The notes beneath the pieces are model-generated. The model did no database searches, had not been told where the DNA came from, and worked only from the letters and a program-made list of their open reading frames with translations. The position numbers were made by a program, and so were the translations under genes. DNA of 64,000 nucleotides from Agromyces fucosus (GTDB taxonomy: Bacteria; Actinomycetota; Actinomycetes; Actinomycetales; Microbacteriaceae): contig NZ_SDPO01000002.1 of assembly GCF_004134865.1 (NCBI RefSeq), positions 310,001 through 374,000 on the forward strand. The letters run 5' to 3'. Position 1 is the stretch's first letter, and every line of letters begins with the position of its first letter. Of the stretch, positions 8,417 through 17,750 are shown one piece after another.

Positions 8417-9556
8417 ATGGGGAACGCACTCACCGAAGACCAGCTCGCGATCGTCGACGCGGTCCGCGACTTCACGGCGGCCGAGCTGGCCCCGTACGCG
8501 AACGAGCGCGATCAGGCGAAGCACTTCCCGATCGAGGCGCTCGAGCACGCGGGCCGGCTCGGACTCGGCGGGATCTACGTGCGCGAGGACGTCGGCGGGT
8601 CAGAGCTCGGCCGATTCACCGCCGCCTTGATCTTCGAGGAGCTCGCCAAGGGCGACACCGCGATCGCAGCCTACGTCTCCATCCACAACATGGTCGCCTG
8701 GATGATCGACCGGTACGGCGACGACGGGCAGCGCGAGCAGTGGCTTCCGGCGCTCACCACGTTCGTGAACCGCGGCAGCTACTGCCTGACCGAGCCGTCG
8801 GCCGGGTCGGATGCCGCGGCGATCACGACGACCGCCAGGCGCGAGGGCGACGAGTACGTGCTGAACGGCGTGAAGCAGTTCATCTCCGGCGCCGGATCGT
8901 CGGCGGTCTACCTCGTCTTCGCTCGCACTGGGGAGCCCGGGTCGCACGGCATCAGCGCGATCATCGTGCCCGCCGCGGCATCCGGCCTCTCGTTCGGCCC
9001 CGACGAGAAGAAGATGGGCTGGAACGCCCAGCCGACGCGACAGGTCGTGCTCGACGCGGTGCGGGTTCCCGTCGGCAACCGTCTCGGGGCCGAGGGCGAT
9101 GGCTTCGCGATCGCGATGTCGGGACTCGACGGGGGCCGCGTGAACATCGCCGCCTGCTCGATCGGGGGCGCGCAGTGGGCGCTCGACCAGACCCTCCGCT
9201 ACGTCAGCGAGCGCGAGACCTTCGGGCATCCGCTCAGCGACCACCAGTCGGTCGTCTTCACGCTCGCCGACATGGCGACCGACCTCCACGCCGCCCGCCT
9301 GCTCGTGCACGATGCAGCGGAGGCGCTCGACGCCCGGCTGCCCGACGCCACCTCGAGGTGCGCGATGGCGAAGCGCTTCGCGACGGACGCCGCGTTCACC
9401 GTCGCGAACAGCGCGCTGCAGCTGCACGGCGGCTACGGCTACCTCTCGGAGTACGGCATCGAGCGGGTCGTGCGCGACCTGCGGGTGCACCAGATCCTCG
9501 AGGGCACGAACGAGATCATGCGCATGATCGTCGGCCGGCGGCTGCTCGGCCGCTGA
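8417..9556 (+). CDS. Acyl-CoA dehydrogenase (short/branched-chain type)
   Basis: 379 residues, the standard length. The three-domain pattern is complete: an N-terminal helical domain, the middle FAD loop YCLTEPSAGSDAA (about 128-140), and the C-terminal QLHGGYGYLSEYGIERVVRDLRV region followed by ILEGTNEIMRMIVGRRL. A catalytic Glu of the short-chain group is likely in the EGTNE segment. It would oxidise an acyl-CoA to the enoyl-CoA and pass electrons to the ETF encoded 3 kb away. A purine-rich AGGGGG stands before the ATG. Confidence 0.92.
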   Translation: MGNALTEDQLAIVDAVRDFTAAELAPYANERDQAKHFPIEALEHAGRLGLGGIYVREDVGGSELGRFTAALIFEELAKGDTAIAAYVSIHNMVAWMIDRYGDDGQREQWLPALTTFVNRGSYCLTEPSAGSDAAAITTTARREGDEYVLNGVKQFISGAGSSAVYLVFARTGEPGSHGISAIIVPAAASGLSFGPDEKKMGWNAQPTRQVVLDAVRVPVGNRLGAEGDGFAIAMSGLDGGRVNIAACSIGGAQWALDQTLRYVSERETFGHPLSDHQSVVFTLADMATDLHAARLLVHDAAEALDARLPDATSRCAMAKRFATDAAFTVANSALQLHGGYGYLSEYGIERVVRDLRVHQILEGTNEIMRMIVGRRLLGR

Positions 9557-9583
9557 CGCGACGCGCCCGCTGCGAGCGCCGTC

Positions 9584-10174
9584 TCAGCCCTCGACCGTGA
9601 GCATCCCGTGGTGCAGCAGGTCGAGGTAGTTCTCGCTGACGCTCGCCGCCGTGTGGCTGCCGCCCGGCCGGAACCAGAACACCGTCGACCACACCGCGTC
9701 TCGGATGAAGCGGAAGGCGAGCCGAGGGTCGATCGTGTCGCGGAACACGCCGGCGGCCTGCCCCTCGGTGATCTGCTCGAGCCAGAGCTCCTCGATGCGC
9801 TCCGCCCCGTCGGCGAGGAACTCGAACCCGGGCTGGGTCATGAGGAACCCGGTCTCGTTCTGGTAGATGCGCACGTCGTCGGGCCGCTGCTCGATCGTGA
9901 GGAACGCGTGCTCGATGAGCTGGTCGAGCCGCTCGCGGGCGCTGCCGCCGCTCGCGGCGATGCGCTCGAACGCAGAGAGCGTGTCGTGCTGGAAGCCGTG
10001 CAGGATCTCGTGCAGCACCGCCTCCTTCGAGGCGAAGTGGTGGTAAAGGCTGCCCGAGAGGATCCCCGCCTCGTCGGCGATGTCGCGCACCGTCGTCGCC
10101 GAGTAGCCGCGCGCGGCGATGAGCCGTCTCGCGATGACGATGATCTGGTCGCGCCGTTCGGAGCCGTCGCCCAC
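9584..10174 (-). CDS. TetR regulator of the beta-oxidation/ETF cluster (KstR2-like)
   Basis: 196 residues. The HTH (about 10-55) reads GYSATTVRDIADEAGILSGSLYHHFASKEAV, with the GSLYHHF recognition helix and SKE ending seen in KstR2/FadR-like TetR proteins that bind acyl-CoAs. The C-terminal ligand domain contains FRFIRDAVWSTVFWF. GTG at 10174 starts one base after the cytochrome b stop, so it is the last gene of the etf operon. The divergent promoter of that operon carries a perfect KstR2-type site, supporting autoregulated control of the whole cluster by an acyl-CoA ligand (inference). Confidence 0.85.
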   Translation of the reverse strand: MGDGSERRDQIIVIARRLIAARGYSATTVRDIADEAGILSGSLYHHFASKEAVLHEILHGFQHDTLSAFERIAASGGSARERLDQLIEHAFLTIEQRPDDVRIYQNETGFLMTQPGFEFLADGAERIEELWLEQITEGQAAGVFRDTIDPRLAFRFIRDAVWSTVFWFRPGGSHTAASVSENYLDLLHHGMLTVEG

Positions 10175-10175
10175 G

Positions 10176-11780
10176 TCAGCGCCCGCTGACCTTGCCGAAG
10201 AGGCGTGCGATCGGTGCGAGCACGAGCGGCCGTGCGGCGACCCAGGCTGCGGCGATCACGACGAGCGACGCGACGAAGATCCAGAACCCGGTCCAGTTTA
10301 CGACGTCTTGACTCGCGTACATGTGGTTGAGATTGCGCAGCGCCCCGGTCGCGAAGACGAGCCCGACGTGCACGATGATGAACAGCACGAAGTAGAGCAT
10401 CACGGGGAAGTGCACGGCGCGCGCCCACTCCACCGGGTAGATGCGGTTCAGCGTCTTCGCGTTCTTCGGCCAGAGGCCCGACATGCGCACGCCCGTGATC
10501 ACGGCGAGCGGCGCGGCGATGAAGACGGTGACGAAGTAGGCGATCTGCTGCAGGCTGTTGTAGTTCACCCAGCCGTTCTCGGTCGGCCAGTCGAGCGAGA
10601 GGTACTGCAGCAGCGCCGACAGCGCGTTCGGGAAGACCTCCCAGCTCGTGGGCACGAGTCGCATCCACTGCCCCGTCATGAAGAGGAGCACGACGAACAC
10701 CACGCCGTTGACGAGCCACAGGATGTCGAGCGACTGGTGGAACCACAGCGAGAGGCTGATCTTGCGCTTCGAGTTCCAGCGCGGCGACCAGAACGCGGTC
10801 GGCCGCTTCTGCGTGCGCACCTCGAGGCCCGAGCGGATGATGAGCACGATCAGGAACACGTTGAAGAAGTGCTGCCAGCCGATCCAGGCCGGGATGCCGA
10901 CCGGAGCGGACTCGGGCAGGTGGTACTCGCCCGGGTAGCGCGCGATGAACTCCTCCATCGGCGCGAGGCCGAGCAGCCAGTTGACCCCGACGACGACACC
11001 CGTGGCGGCGAGCAGCAGCCCGAAGCCGCCGATGACGAGCGCTCCCGCCCACTCCGCACGGGAGTACGGACCGTACAGCTTCGGCCACGGCTCGGCAGCA
11101 GGGCGAGCGGATGCCGCGGCGACCGCGACCGGGCGACGCGGCGGCTGCATCGGGGTGCGCTGTGGCGCCGGCGCCGGGGCTGCGGCGGCCGCGGGTGCGA
11201 TGACCGGTTCGGGGTTCGGCTCGAGGACGGGCTCGGAAACGGGCTCCGGCGCTGACTCGAGCACCGGTGCCGCGACGACGCGGTCGGGCCTCGCGGGCGC
11301 CGAACCTGCGGGCGGCCAGGGCTCGCCGTCGGGGGTGCGCGGGAGTCCACGACGGAGCGCCGTTCCGCCGGCCGCCGACGGCGCCGAGGCCGCGGTGGCG
11401 GTCGAGACCGCGGTGAGCGGTTCGACGGGAGGAGCCGCGGCCGGGACATCCGTCGCGGTGCTCACCGGCACCTCGACCGTTGCCGCCGTCGCCGCGAGCG
11501 GGGCTGCGGAGGCGGGTGGCCACGGCTCCCCGCCGGGCACGCGAGGCAGCCCGCGCCGAACCGCACGAGAAGTCGGAGCGGCTGCGGGCACAGCGGCCTG
11601 AGCGACCGTGGCAGCCGTCGCCACGGGTGCCGAGACATCCGCGACCGCCGCCGGAGCGCTCGCCTCGTCGACTTCAGTGGGCGCAGCAGCGCCCCCTGCG
11701 ATCTCGAACACCGGGGGCCAGGGTTCACCGCCGGCGACGCGGGGCAGGCCCTGCCGCGTCGTTCGCCCGTACGTCGCCAT
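10176..11780 (-). CDS. Membrane cytochrome b with N-terminal GLPR..GEPWPP repeats, ETF-linked
   Basis: 534 residues. The first ~230 are Ala/Pro-rich and carry three copies of the motif GLPR(V/T)x(G/D)GEPWPP at about 10-23, 76-89 and 144-157. A fourth, weaker EPWP comes directly before the membrane domain. The remainder has about five transmembrane helices of the formate-dehydrogenase-gamma/cytochrome b561 type with buried His residues in [17 protein letters not shown] and [19 protein letters not shown], likely heme b ligands. The gene starts six bases after etfA, so a role in passing electrons from ETF to menaquinone is a reasonable inference. No separate ETF dehydrogenase gene lies in the window. 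Confidence 0.8.
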   Translation of the reverse strand: MATYGRTTRQGLPRVAGGEPWPPVFEIAGGAAAPTEVDEASAPAAVADVSAPVATAATVAQAAVPAAAPTSRAVRRGLPRVPGGEPWPPASAAPLAATAATVEVPVSTATDVPAAAPPVEPLTAVSTATAASAPSAAGGTALRRGLPRTPDGEPWPPAGSAPARPDRVVAAPVLESAPEPVSEPVLEPNPEPVIAPAAAAAPAPAPQRTPMQPPRRPVAVAAASARPAAEPWPKLYGPYSRAEWAGALVIGGFGLLLAATGVVVGVNWLLGLAPMEEFIARYPGEYHLPESAPVGIPAWIGWQHFFNVFLIVLIIRSGLEVRTQKRPTAFWSPRWNSKRKISLSLWFHQSLDILWLVNGVVFVVLLFMTGQWMRLVPTSWEVFPNALSALLQYLSLDWPTENGWVNYNSLQQIAYFVTVFIAAPLAVITGVRMSGLWPKNAKTLNRIYPVEWARAVHFPVMLYFVLFIIVHVGLVFATGALRNLNHMYASQDVVNWTGFWIFVASLVVIAAAWVAARPLVLAPIARLFGKVSGR

Positions 11781-11786
11781 CGCGCG

Positions 11787-12773
11787 CTACGCCTTCCGCG
11801 CCTCGAGCGCGGCGATCAGCTGCGGCACGACCGTGAACAGGTCGCCGACGATGCCGAAGTCGGCGATCTCGAAGATGGGGGCGTCGGCGTCCTTGTTGAT
11901 CGCGACGATCGTCTTCGCGGTCTGCATGCCGGCGCGGTGCTGGATCGCGCCCGAGATGCCGAGCGCGATGTAGAGCTGGGGCGACACCGAGACGCCGGTC
12001 TGGCCGACCTGGTGCGACTGCGGGATGTAGCCAGCGTCGACCGCGGCGCGCGATGCGCCGACGGCGGCGCCGAGCACGTCGGCGAGCTGGTCGACGAGTG
12101 CGAACTTGTCTTCGGAGCCGAGCCCGCGACCGCCCGAGACGACCTTCGCGGCGCCGCGCAGTTCGGGGCGCGACGATGCCACGACCTCTTCCTCGAATGC
12201 GCCGATGACGGCGGCCTTCCGACCGGATGCCGCGACGTCGAGCCGCTCGACCGAGACGGGCTGCGCCTCGGCGCGGGCATCGATCGAGCCCTCGCGCACG
12301 GTGATGACGGGTGCACCCCATGTGACGGCCGAGTCGACGTTGTAGGCGCCGCCGTACACCGAGTGATGGGCGACGACGCCTTCGGCATCGCGCGAGACCC
12401 CGACGGCGTCGACCGCGAGGCCCGACCGCGAACGGGCGGCGAAGCGGGCGGCGATCTCGCGGCCCTCGATCGAGTTGGAGACGAGGATCGCGTCGGGTCG
12501 CACGAGTTCGGCGGCCGCGGCGAGCGCGTCGGCGCCCGGCACGGTGAGGCCTGAGCCGGCGGCGGCGTGCTCGGCGACGAGCACGTGGCTCGCGCCGAGC
12601 GCGGCGGCATCCGTCGCGGCCTGCTCGCCCTCGCCCGGAGCTGCGACGATCACGGCGACGGGGGTGCCGACGCCGGCTGCGGCGCCGAGCAGGCCGGCGG
12701 CGCTCTTGGCGAGCGCACCCGACGGCGTGACGTCGAGGAGCACGAGGATCGAGTCTGCGGAGTAGTCAGTCAT
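11787..12773 (-). CDS. etfA: Electron transfer flavoprotein alpha subunit
   Basis: 328 residues. The C-terminal FAD domain is intact, with [13 protein letters not shown], the [18 protein letters not shown] segment and [14 protein letters not shown], followed by [22 protein letters not shown]. The N-terminal half is the alternating alpha/beta ETF domain. It pairs with EtfB, encoded nine bases upstream, to accept electrons from acyl-CoA dehydrogenases in the cytosol. Confidence 0.96.
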   Translation of the reverse strand: MTDYSADSILVLLDVTPSGALAKSAAGLLGAAAGVGTPVAVIVAAPGEGEQAATDAAALGASHVLVAEHAAAGSGLTVPGADALAAAAELVRPDAILVSNSIEGREIAARFAARSRSGLAVDAVGVSRDAEGVVAHHSVYGGAYNVDSAVTWGAPVITVREGSIDARAEAQPVSVERLDVAASGRKAAVIGAFEEEVVASSRPELRGAAKVVSGGRGLGSEDKFALVDQLADVLGAAVGASRAAVDAGYIPQSHQVGQTGVSVSPQLYIALGISGAIQHRAGMQTAKTIVAINKDADAPIFEIADFGIVGDLFTVVPQLIAALEARKA

Positions 12774-12782
12774 CGTGGTCCC

Positions 12783-13559
12783 TTACGCGAGCCGGTTCTG
12801 GACGAGGTACTCGGCGAGGCGCTCGCCGGCGTCGCCCTCGTCGACGATCTTGGTGCCCGCCGAGCGGGGCGGCTTCTCGCCGAGGGAGATCACGATCGAG
12901 CGCGACGCCTCGGTGCTCTCGGCGTCGACGCCGAGGTCCGCGAGCGTGAGCGTCTCGAACGGCTTCTTCTTGGCCGCCATGATGCCCTTGAAGTTCGGGA
13001 ACCGGGCATCGGGCAGCGCCTCGGTGATGGAGATCACCGCAGGCAGCGACGCCGAGACCTGCATCGTGCCGTGATCGGTCGCGCGCTCGCCGCGGAGCTC
13101 GGCGCCGTCGATCTCGACCGAGTTCAGGCTCGTCGCGTTCGGCACGTCGAGGAGCTCGGCGATCATCGCCGGGAGCACTCCGCCCGAGCCGTCGGTCGAC
13201 TGGTTGCCGGCGATCACGAGGTCGAAGCCGATGCGCTGCAGCGCTGCCGCGAGCACCTCGGCGGTGAGACCGAGGTCGGCGCCGAGGAGCGCCTCGTCGG
13301 CCACCTGCACGGCGCCGGCGGCGCCCATCGCGAGGCCCTTGCGCACCGTGGCAGCAGCGGACCCGGGCGACATCGACAGCACGACGACCTCGGTGTCGGG
13401 GTGGGAGTCGGCGTACGAGAGCGCCACCTCGAGCGCGCGCTCGCCGATCTCGTCGAGCACCGTCTCGCTCGCCGCACGATCGGCGAGGCCGGTCTGCAGG
13501 TCGAGCTTCCGATCCCCGTAGGTATCGGGGACTTCCTTGACCAGGACGACGATCTTCAT
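12783..13559 (-). CDS. etfB: Electron transfer flavoprotein beta subunit
   Basis: 258 residues starting MKIVVLVKEVPDTYGDRKLD, the family N-terminus. The AMP-binding loop region DLVIAGNQSTDGSGGVLPAMIAELL and the PNFKGIMAAKKKPFE recognition segment are present; the latter is the loop that docks on partner dehydrogenases. GGAG lies at SD distance before the ATG. First gene of etfB-etfA-cytochrome b-tetR, divergent from the long acyl-CoA dehydrogenase gene. Confidence 0.96.
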   Translation of the reverse strand: MKIVVLVKEVPDTYGDRKLDLQTGLADRAASETVLDEIGERALEVALSYADSHPDTEVVVLSMSPGSAAATVRKGLAMGAAGAVQVADEALLGADLGLTAEVLAAALQRIGFDLVIAGNQSTDGSGGVLPAMIAELLDVPNATSLNSVEIDGAELRGERATDHGTMQVSASLPAVISITEALPDARFPNFKGIMAAKKKPFETLTLADLGVDAESTEASRSIVISLGEKPPRSAGTKIVDEGDAGERLAEYLVQNRLA

Positions 13560-13589
13560 TCCGCTCCTTCGACGAGTTGCTTCATCCTA

Positions 13590-13603
13590 ACCAAGCACTT
13601 GCT
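13590..13603. promoter_or_regulatory. KstR2-type operator in the etfB/acyl-CoA dehydrogenase divergent promoter
   Basis: ACCAAGCACTTGCT fits the published mycobacterial KstR2 consensus AnCAAGnnCTTGnT (recalled) at every fixed base. The longer CAAGCA-CT-TGCTTG inverted repeat is also perfect. It lies 30 bases upstream of etfB and about 120 upstream of the dehydrogenase ATG, so one dimer could control both directions. Confidence 0.65.
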
Positions 13604-13724
13604 TGCCCGAAAAGGGGCCTGTTTTGTGGGATGCCGCCAAACCATGCCGAGTCCCGGCCCGCACCCATCGTGGAACCCGCACAGTTCCCGCCCTGTTGCG
13701 AGGTGCCGGGCTTACGCTGCGGGC

Positions 13725-15521
13725 ATGAGTGGATTCCGACCCCCTGTTGCAGATATCGCCTTCGCCCTCGAGCATGTCGTCGACTACGACGCCGTCGCAC
13801 AGCTGCCCGGATTCGAGCACGCCGATCTCGAGACCGTCACCGAGATCCTCGACGAGGCCGGCAACTTCATGGCCGAAGTCGTCGCCCCCACCAACCGAGC
13901 CGGCGACCTCGAGGGTTCGAAGCTGAACCCCGACGGCACCGTCACCACGGCCACCGGTTTCAAGGAGGCCTACTCGGCCTACGTCGACGCAGGCTGGGGC
14001 TCGGTGCCGCTGCCCGAGGCGTTCGGCGGCGGCGGGTTCCCCCGCACCATCGGCCTCGCGCTCCAGGAGCTCATGGCGACCGCCAACATGGCCTTCGCAC
14101 TCGCACCGCTGCTCACGCAGGGCGCGATCGAGGCGCTGCTGCACTACGGCAGCGACGGGCAGAAGCAGCAGTGGCTGCCGAAGATGGTCTCCGGCGAGTG
14201 GGCCGGCACCATGAACCTCACCGAGCCGCACGCCGGCACCGACGTCGGCGCGCTCACCACCAAGGCCGTCAAGCGCGACGACGGCACCTACGCCATCACC
14301 GGCCAGAAGATCTTCATCACCTTCGGCGACCACGACCTCAGCGAGCAGATCGTGCACCTCGTGCTCGCCCGCACCCCCGACGCGCCCGCCGGCACCAAGG
14401 GCATCTCGATCTTCATCGTGCCGAAGTTCCTCATGAACGACGACGGCTCGCTCGGCGAGCGCAACGGCGTGCACACCGTCGGCGTCGAGCACAAGATGGG
14501 CATCCACGGTTCGCCCACCTGCGTGCTCTCGTACGAGGACGCGACCGGCTACCTCGTCGGTGAGGAGAACATCGGCATGCGCATCATGTTCGTCATGATG
14601 AACAGCGCCCGCCTCTCGGTCGGCATGCAGGGCCTCGCCGTGTCGGAGCGCGCGTACCAGCAGTCGCTCGACTACGCCCGCGAGCGCATCCAGGGTCGCG
14701 CGATCGGCGCCACCCAGGACTCCCCCATCATCGACTTCCCCGACGTGCGCCGCATGCTCATGACGCAGAAGGCGTACATCGCCGCGATGCGCCGCATGAT
14801 GCTGCTGACCGCCACCTACACCGACGTGTCGACCCACCACCCCGACCCCGCCGTGCGGGCCCGGGCCAACGAGATCGTCGGCCTGCTCACCCCGATCAAC
14901 AAGTCGTTCGGCACCGACCTCGGCAACGAGCTCACCTCGCTCGCACTGCAGATCCACGGCGGCATGGGGTTCATCGAGGAGACCGGCGCTGCACAGCACT
15001 ACCGGGATGTCCGCATCGCGGCGATCTACGAGGGCACGAACGGCGTGCAGGCCGCCGACCTCGTCGGCCGAAAGCTCCCGGTTCGCGGCGGTGCATCCGC
15101 TCTCGAGTTCATCGCCACCATGCGGGAGCTCGACGGCGAACTGGCAGCCGCGGGTGACGAGTTCGCGACGATCCGCACGCAGCTGAACGCCCAGTTCGAC
15201 GCGCTCGAGCAGACGACGGCGTGGATGCTCCGCACCGGCGCCACCGACCCGAACGCCGTGCTCTCCGGCTCGACGCCGTACCAGCGCATCTGGGGCCTCG
15301 TCGTCGGCGGATGGCTCATGGCCAAGTCGGCGCTCGCCGCTCGTGGCCTCGACGATGACGGCATCGCGGAGACGCAGCTGCCGCTCGCCCGCTTCTACGC
15401 CGAGCAGCTGCTGCCGCAGGCCGCAGGGCTCGCCGGGGCGGCCACCGCAGGTTCGCGCGACCTCTTCGCCCTCGGCGCCGACGCCCTTGGAAACGTGGCG
15501 CTCCGCGGAGCTCGCGTCTGA
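13725..15521 (+). CDS. Long-type acyl-CoA dehydrogenase (about 600 residues)
   Basis: 598 residues, longer than the classical 380-400 because of an N-terminal segment and a C-terminal extension (about 470-598) like the AcylCoA_dehyd_C domain of FadE5-type enzymes. Key motifs are MNLTEPHAGTDVGAL (FAD loop), GIHGSPTCVLSYEDATGYLVG, LQIHGGMGFIEETGAAQHYRD and IYEGTNGVQAADLVGRK. It is expected to oxidise medium to long acyl-CoAs. It is divergent from etfB, sharing the operator described above, so it is likely induced together with its electron acceptor. Confidence 0.93.
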   Translation: MSGFRPPVADIAFALEHVVDYDAVAQLPGFEHADLETVTEILDEAGNFMAEVVAPTNRAGDLEGSKLNPDGTVTTATGFKEAYSAYVDAGWGSVPLPEAFGGGGFPRTIGLALQELMATANMAFALAPLLTQGAIEALLHYGSDGQKQQWLPKMVSGEWAGTMNLTEPHAGTDVGALTTKAVKRDDGTYAITGQKIFITFGDHDLSEQIVHLVLARTPDAPAGTKGISIFIVPKFLMNDDGSLGERNGVHTVGVEHKMGIHGSPTCVLSYEDATGYLVGEENIGMRIMFVMMNSARLSVGMQGLAVSERAYQQSLDYARERIQGRAIGATQDSPIIDFPDVRRMLMTQKAYIAAMRRMMLLTATYTDVSTHHPDPAVRARANEIVGLLTPINKSFGTDLGNELTSLALQIHGGMGFIEETGAAQHYRDVRIAAIYEGTNGVQAADLVGRKLPVRGGASALEFIATMRELDGELAAAGDEFATIRTQLNAQFDALEQTTAWMLRTGATDPNAVLSGSTPYQRIWGLVVGGWLMAKSALAARGLDDDGIAETQLPLARFYAEQLLPQAAGLAGAATAGSRDLFALGADALGNVALRGARV

Positions 15522-15539
15522 CCTGACGCTCGACTCAAT

Positions 15540-15568
15540 CGCCGGCCCGTCCCATGGACGGGCCGGCG
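15540..15568 (+). terminator. Hairpin terminator after the acyl-CoA dehydrogenase gene
   Basis: A perfect 13-bp stem with a CAT loop is followed by GTCGTGTTT, starting 19 bases after the stop. Confidence 0.85.
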
Positions 15569-15721
15569 TCGTGTTTCCCCCATGGGCGACGTCCTTCGCC
15601 ATGTACCGGGACGATGCCCTCGCGCCGCTTTCCTCCCGGTCAAGCCCCTGACGTCTCGCTGCCCGGTGTGATGGAATGATCTGTATCCGGTCGAGGAGAT
15701 CGGGCGCATTTGGAGGACTCG

Positions 15722-16423
15722 GTGGGCGATTTCGGCTCTGCAGTCGATGCACTGGAACGTTGGGCGGAGTCGCCCGACGGGCTGGCCGCGCTCTTCGTCG
15801 GCGCCTTCCCGATCACGGGGGCGTCCGTCTCGACGGTCGGCAACATCCTCGGCAGCGAGACCCTGTCGGCGACCGATCAGCGGGCCCTCCGAATCGACGA
15901 GCTCCAGTTCGATCTCGGTGAGGGTCCGTGCTGGGATGCACTGCGCTCGGCACGCCCCGTGCTCGTGCCCGACGTTCGGCGCGACGCTCCCACGATCTGG
16001 CCCGCCTTCACCGCCGCAGTGCTGCGTGAGGACCTGAGCTCGATCTTCGCCTTCCCGATGACCGTCGGGCCACTCCGGCTCGGCGCCGTCGACCTGTACT
16101 CCGTGGCACCGGTGCGCCTGAATCCGACGCAGACGTCGCAAGTCGGGGTCATGGCCGATCTCGTCGGCAAGCAGGTGCTGCGCCGGGCCCTCGACGCCGT
16201 CGGGCAGCACGAGGAGGACCTCGGCAACGCCTACTCGCGCCGCTTCGTGCACCAGGCGACGGGCGTCGTGCTCGCGCAGCTCGGACTGTCGCCGGACGAG
16301 GCGAGGCTCGTCATCCAAGGGCACGCCTTCGCCGAGTCCCGCACGATGATCGACGTCGCCCAAGACATCGTGGAGGGCAGGTTGAAGTTCACGAACGGCC
16401 CCACGGGCATCGAGGCGATATGA
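15722..16423 (+). CDS. GAF-ANTAR putative antiterminator 1
   Basis: 233 residues. GAF domain about 20-160, including FDLGEGPCWDALRSARPVLVPD; ANTAR domain about 175-230, with HQATGVVLAQLGLSPDEARLVIQGHA. ANTAR domains bind paired RNA hairpins to block termination. GTG at 15722 is preferred because GGAGGA sits five bases before it; the TTG at 15710 would overlap that SD. The stop overlaps the ATG of a second GAF-ANTAR gene. The ligand is unknown. Confidence 0.85.
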   Translation: MGDFGSAVDALERWAESPDGLAALFVGAFPITGASVSTVGNILGSETLSATDQRALRIDELQFDLGEGPCWDALRSARPVLVPDVRRDAPTIWPAFTAAVLREDLSSIFAFPMTVGPLRLGAVDLYSVAPVRLNPTQTSQVGVMADLVGKQVLRRALDAVGQHEEDLGNAYSRRFVHQATGVVLAQLGLSPDEARLVIQGHAFAESRTMIDVAQDIVEGRLKFTNGPTGIEAI

Positions 16424-17139
16424 ACAGCCGCACCCGCGAGCAAGAGCTGCTGCGCACCTTCGCGTCCCTCGCCGACACCCTCGTGGAGGGCTACGACGTC
16501 GTCGAACTCCTGCAACTGCTCGTCGACAGCTGCCAGCAGTTGCTCGACACGACGGCAGCGGCGATCCTGCTCGCCGACGCCGACGGCGAACTCGACGTGA
16601 TCGCATCCACGAGCGAGGCGAGTCGCCTCGTCGAGCTCATCCAGATCGGTGCCGAAGCCGGCCCGTGCGTGGAGAGCTTCACCACGGGAACGTTCGTCTC
16701 CGTGCCCGACATCAGCGATTCTCCCGAGCGATGGGGCCGATTCCGCGACGGTGCCATCGCTCAGGGATTCGCATCGGTGCACGCCTTCCCGATGCGATTG
16801 CGCGAGACCCGGATCGGCACCTTGAATCTGCTTCGCGACTCGGTCGGCGAGCTCGACCCCGACGACCGGGCCGCCGCGCAGGCCTTCGCCGACGTGGCCA
16901 CGATCGGCATCCTGCACGAACGCTCGATCCACGAGAGCCACGTCCTCTCCGAACAGCTCGAACGCGCGTTGCAGAGCCGGGTGGTCATCGAACAGGCGAA
17001 GGGGGTCGTCGCACACACCAGGGGCGTGCCCATCGAAGAGGCGTTCACGCTCATCCGCGCCTACGCGCGAGCCAACCGGATCGGCATCAGCCAGGTGGCG
17101 GCCGGGCTCGTCGACCGCAGCCTCGCGCTGCCCGAGTAG
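16420..17139 (+). CDS. GAF-ANTAR putative antiterminator 2
   Basis: 239 residues. GAF domain about 20-165, with EAGPCVESFTTGTFVSVPDI, the same PC motif as its neighbour; ANTAR domain about 180-235, with SRVVIEQAKGVVAHTRGVPIEEAF. Overlaps the preceding gene by ATGA, so the two are made together and may form a heteromeric sensor. The two proteins are clearly paralogous in layout but diverged in sequence. Confidence 0.87.
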   Translation: MNSRTREQELLRTFASLADTLVEGYDVVELLQLLVDSCQQLLDTTAAAILLADADGELDVIASTSEASRLVELIQIGAEAGPCVESFTTGTFVSVPDISDSPERWGRFRDGAIAQGFASVHAFPMRLRETRIGTLNLLRDSVGELDPDDRAAAQAFADVATIGILHERSIHESHVLSEQLERALQSRVVIEQAKGVVAHTRGVPIEEAFTLIRAYARANRIGISQVAAGLVDRSLALPE

Positions 17140-17255
17140 GCGCCCAATGACCGGCCGAGCACACGGGTCACCATGCAGCAGACGGGTTTACACTGGAATG
17201 GTGTCGACCCGGACCCCGCCGGCCAACTCGCATCGAGATGCTGCTGGGGGTTCCC

Positions 17256-17618
17256 ATGAAATTGCTCATCAATCGGCTCGGTTCCTACCTCACCGGTGAT
17301 GATCTCGCAGACGCCGTCTTGAACTACGGTCTCGCGCTGGCGCGTCAACGCCGGCTCGATCTCGTCGACGTTCCCTATCGTCGCAACGACGGCTCCATCG
17401 CCCGCGTGCGGATGACCGTCGGCTGGCGCTCCGACACCTCGTCGGTCGAGCTCGCGTCCTCCCGCGAAGCCCACGACGACGAACTCGTCGAGCCCGACAC
17501 AACCCTCGCCATGTACGACAAGGCGTCGTCGATCGACGAGGCTCGCTCCACCGTGTTCTCCGTCACGGAGGCGACGACGCAGCTCGACTGGGACGTGGAC
17601 CTCACACAACAGCCCTGA
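17256..17618 (+). CDS. Small conserved hypothetical protein
   Basis: 120 residues from the ATG at 17256, with GGGGG eight bases upstream; an in-frame ATG at 17238 lacks an SD. The sequence begins MKLLINRLGSYLTGDDLADAV and is acidic and soluble, without membrane segments or Cys. Its layout faintly recalls the small Microbacteriaceae proteins often mis-annotated as 'ATP-dependent DNA ligase', but no ligase motif is present. Function unknown. A possible -10 (TACACT, 17189-17194) lies upstream. Confidence 0.65.
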   Translation: MKLLINRLGSYLTGDDLADAVLNYGLALARQRRLDLVDVPYRRNDGSIARVRMTVGWRSDTSSVELASSREAHDDELVEPDTTLAMYDKASSIDEARSTVFSVTEATTQLDWDVDLTQQP

Positions 17619-17750
17619 CCCGAAGCCGCGGCCGAGCGGCGCGCCGGTGTCAAGCCCCACGGCGTTTCTTGTGCACCCTGCCGAACGAGCAATACGTTTC
17701 CTCCAACCGGCCTCGATCACGGTCGGCACGAGCGACCGACCGGAGCGGAC

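Noticed and set aside
12567-13724. Upstream 386 codons of the long frame that leads into acyl-CoA dehydrogenase
   Set aside because: This part is antisense to etfA/etfB. The dehydrogenase starts at the ATG 13725, after the divergent promoter.
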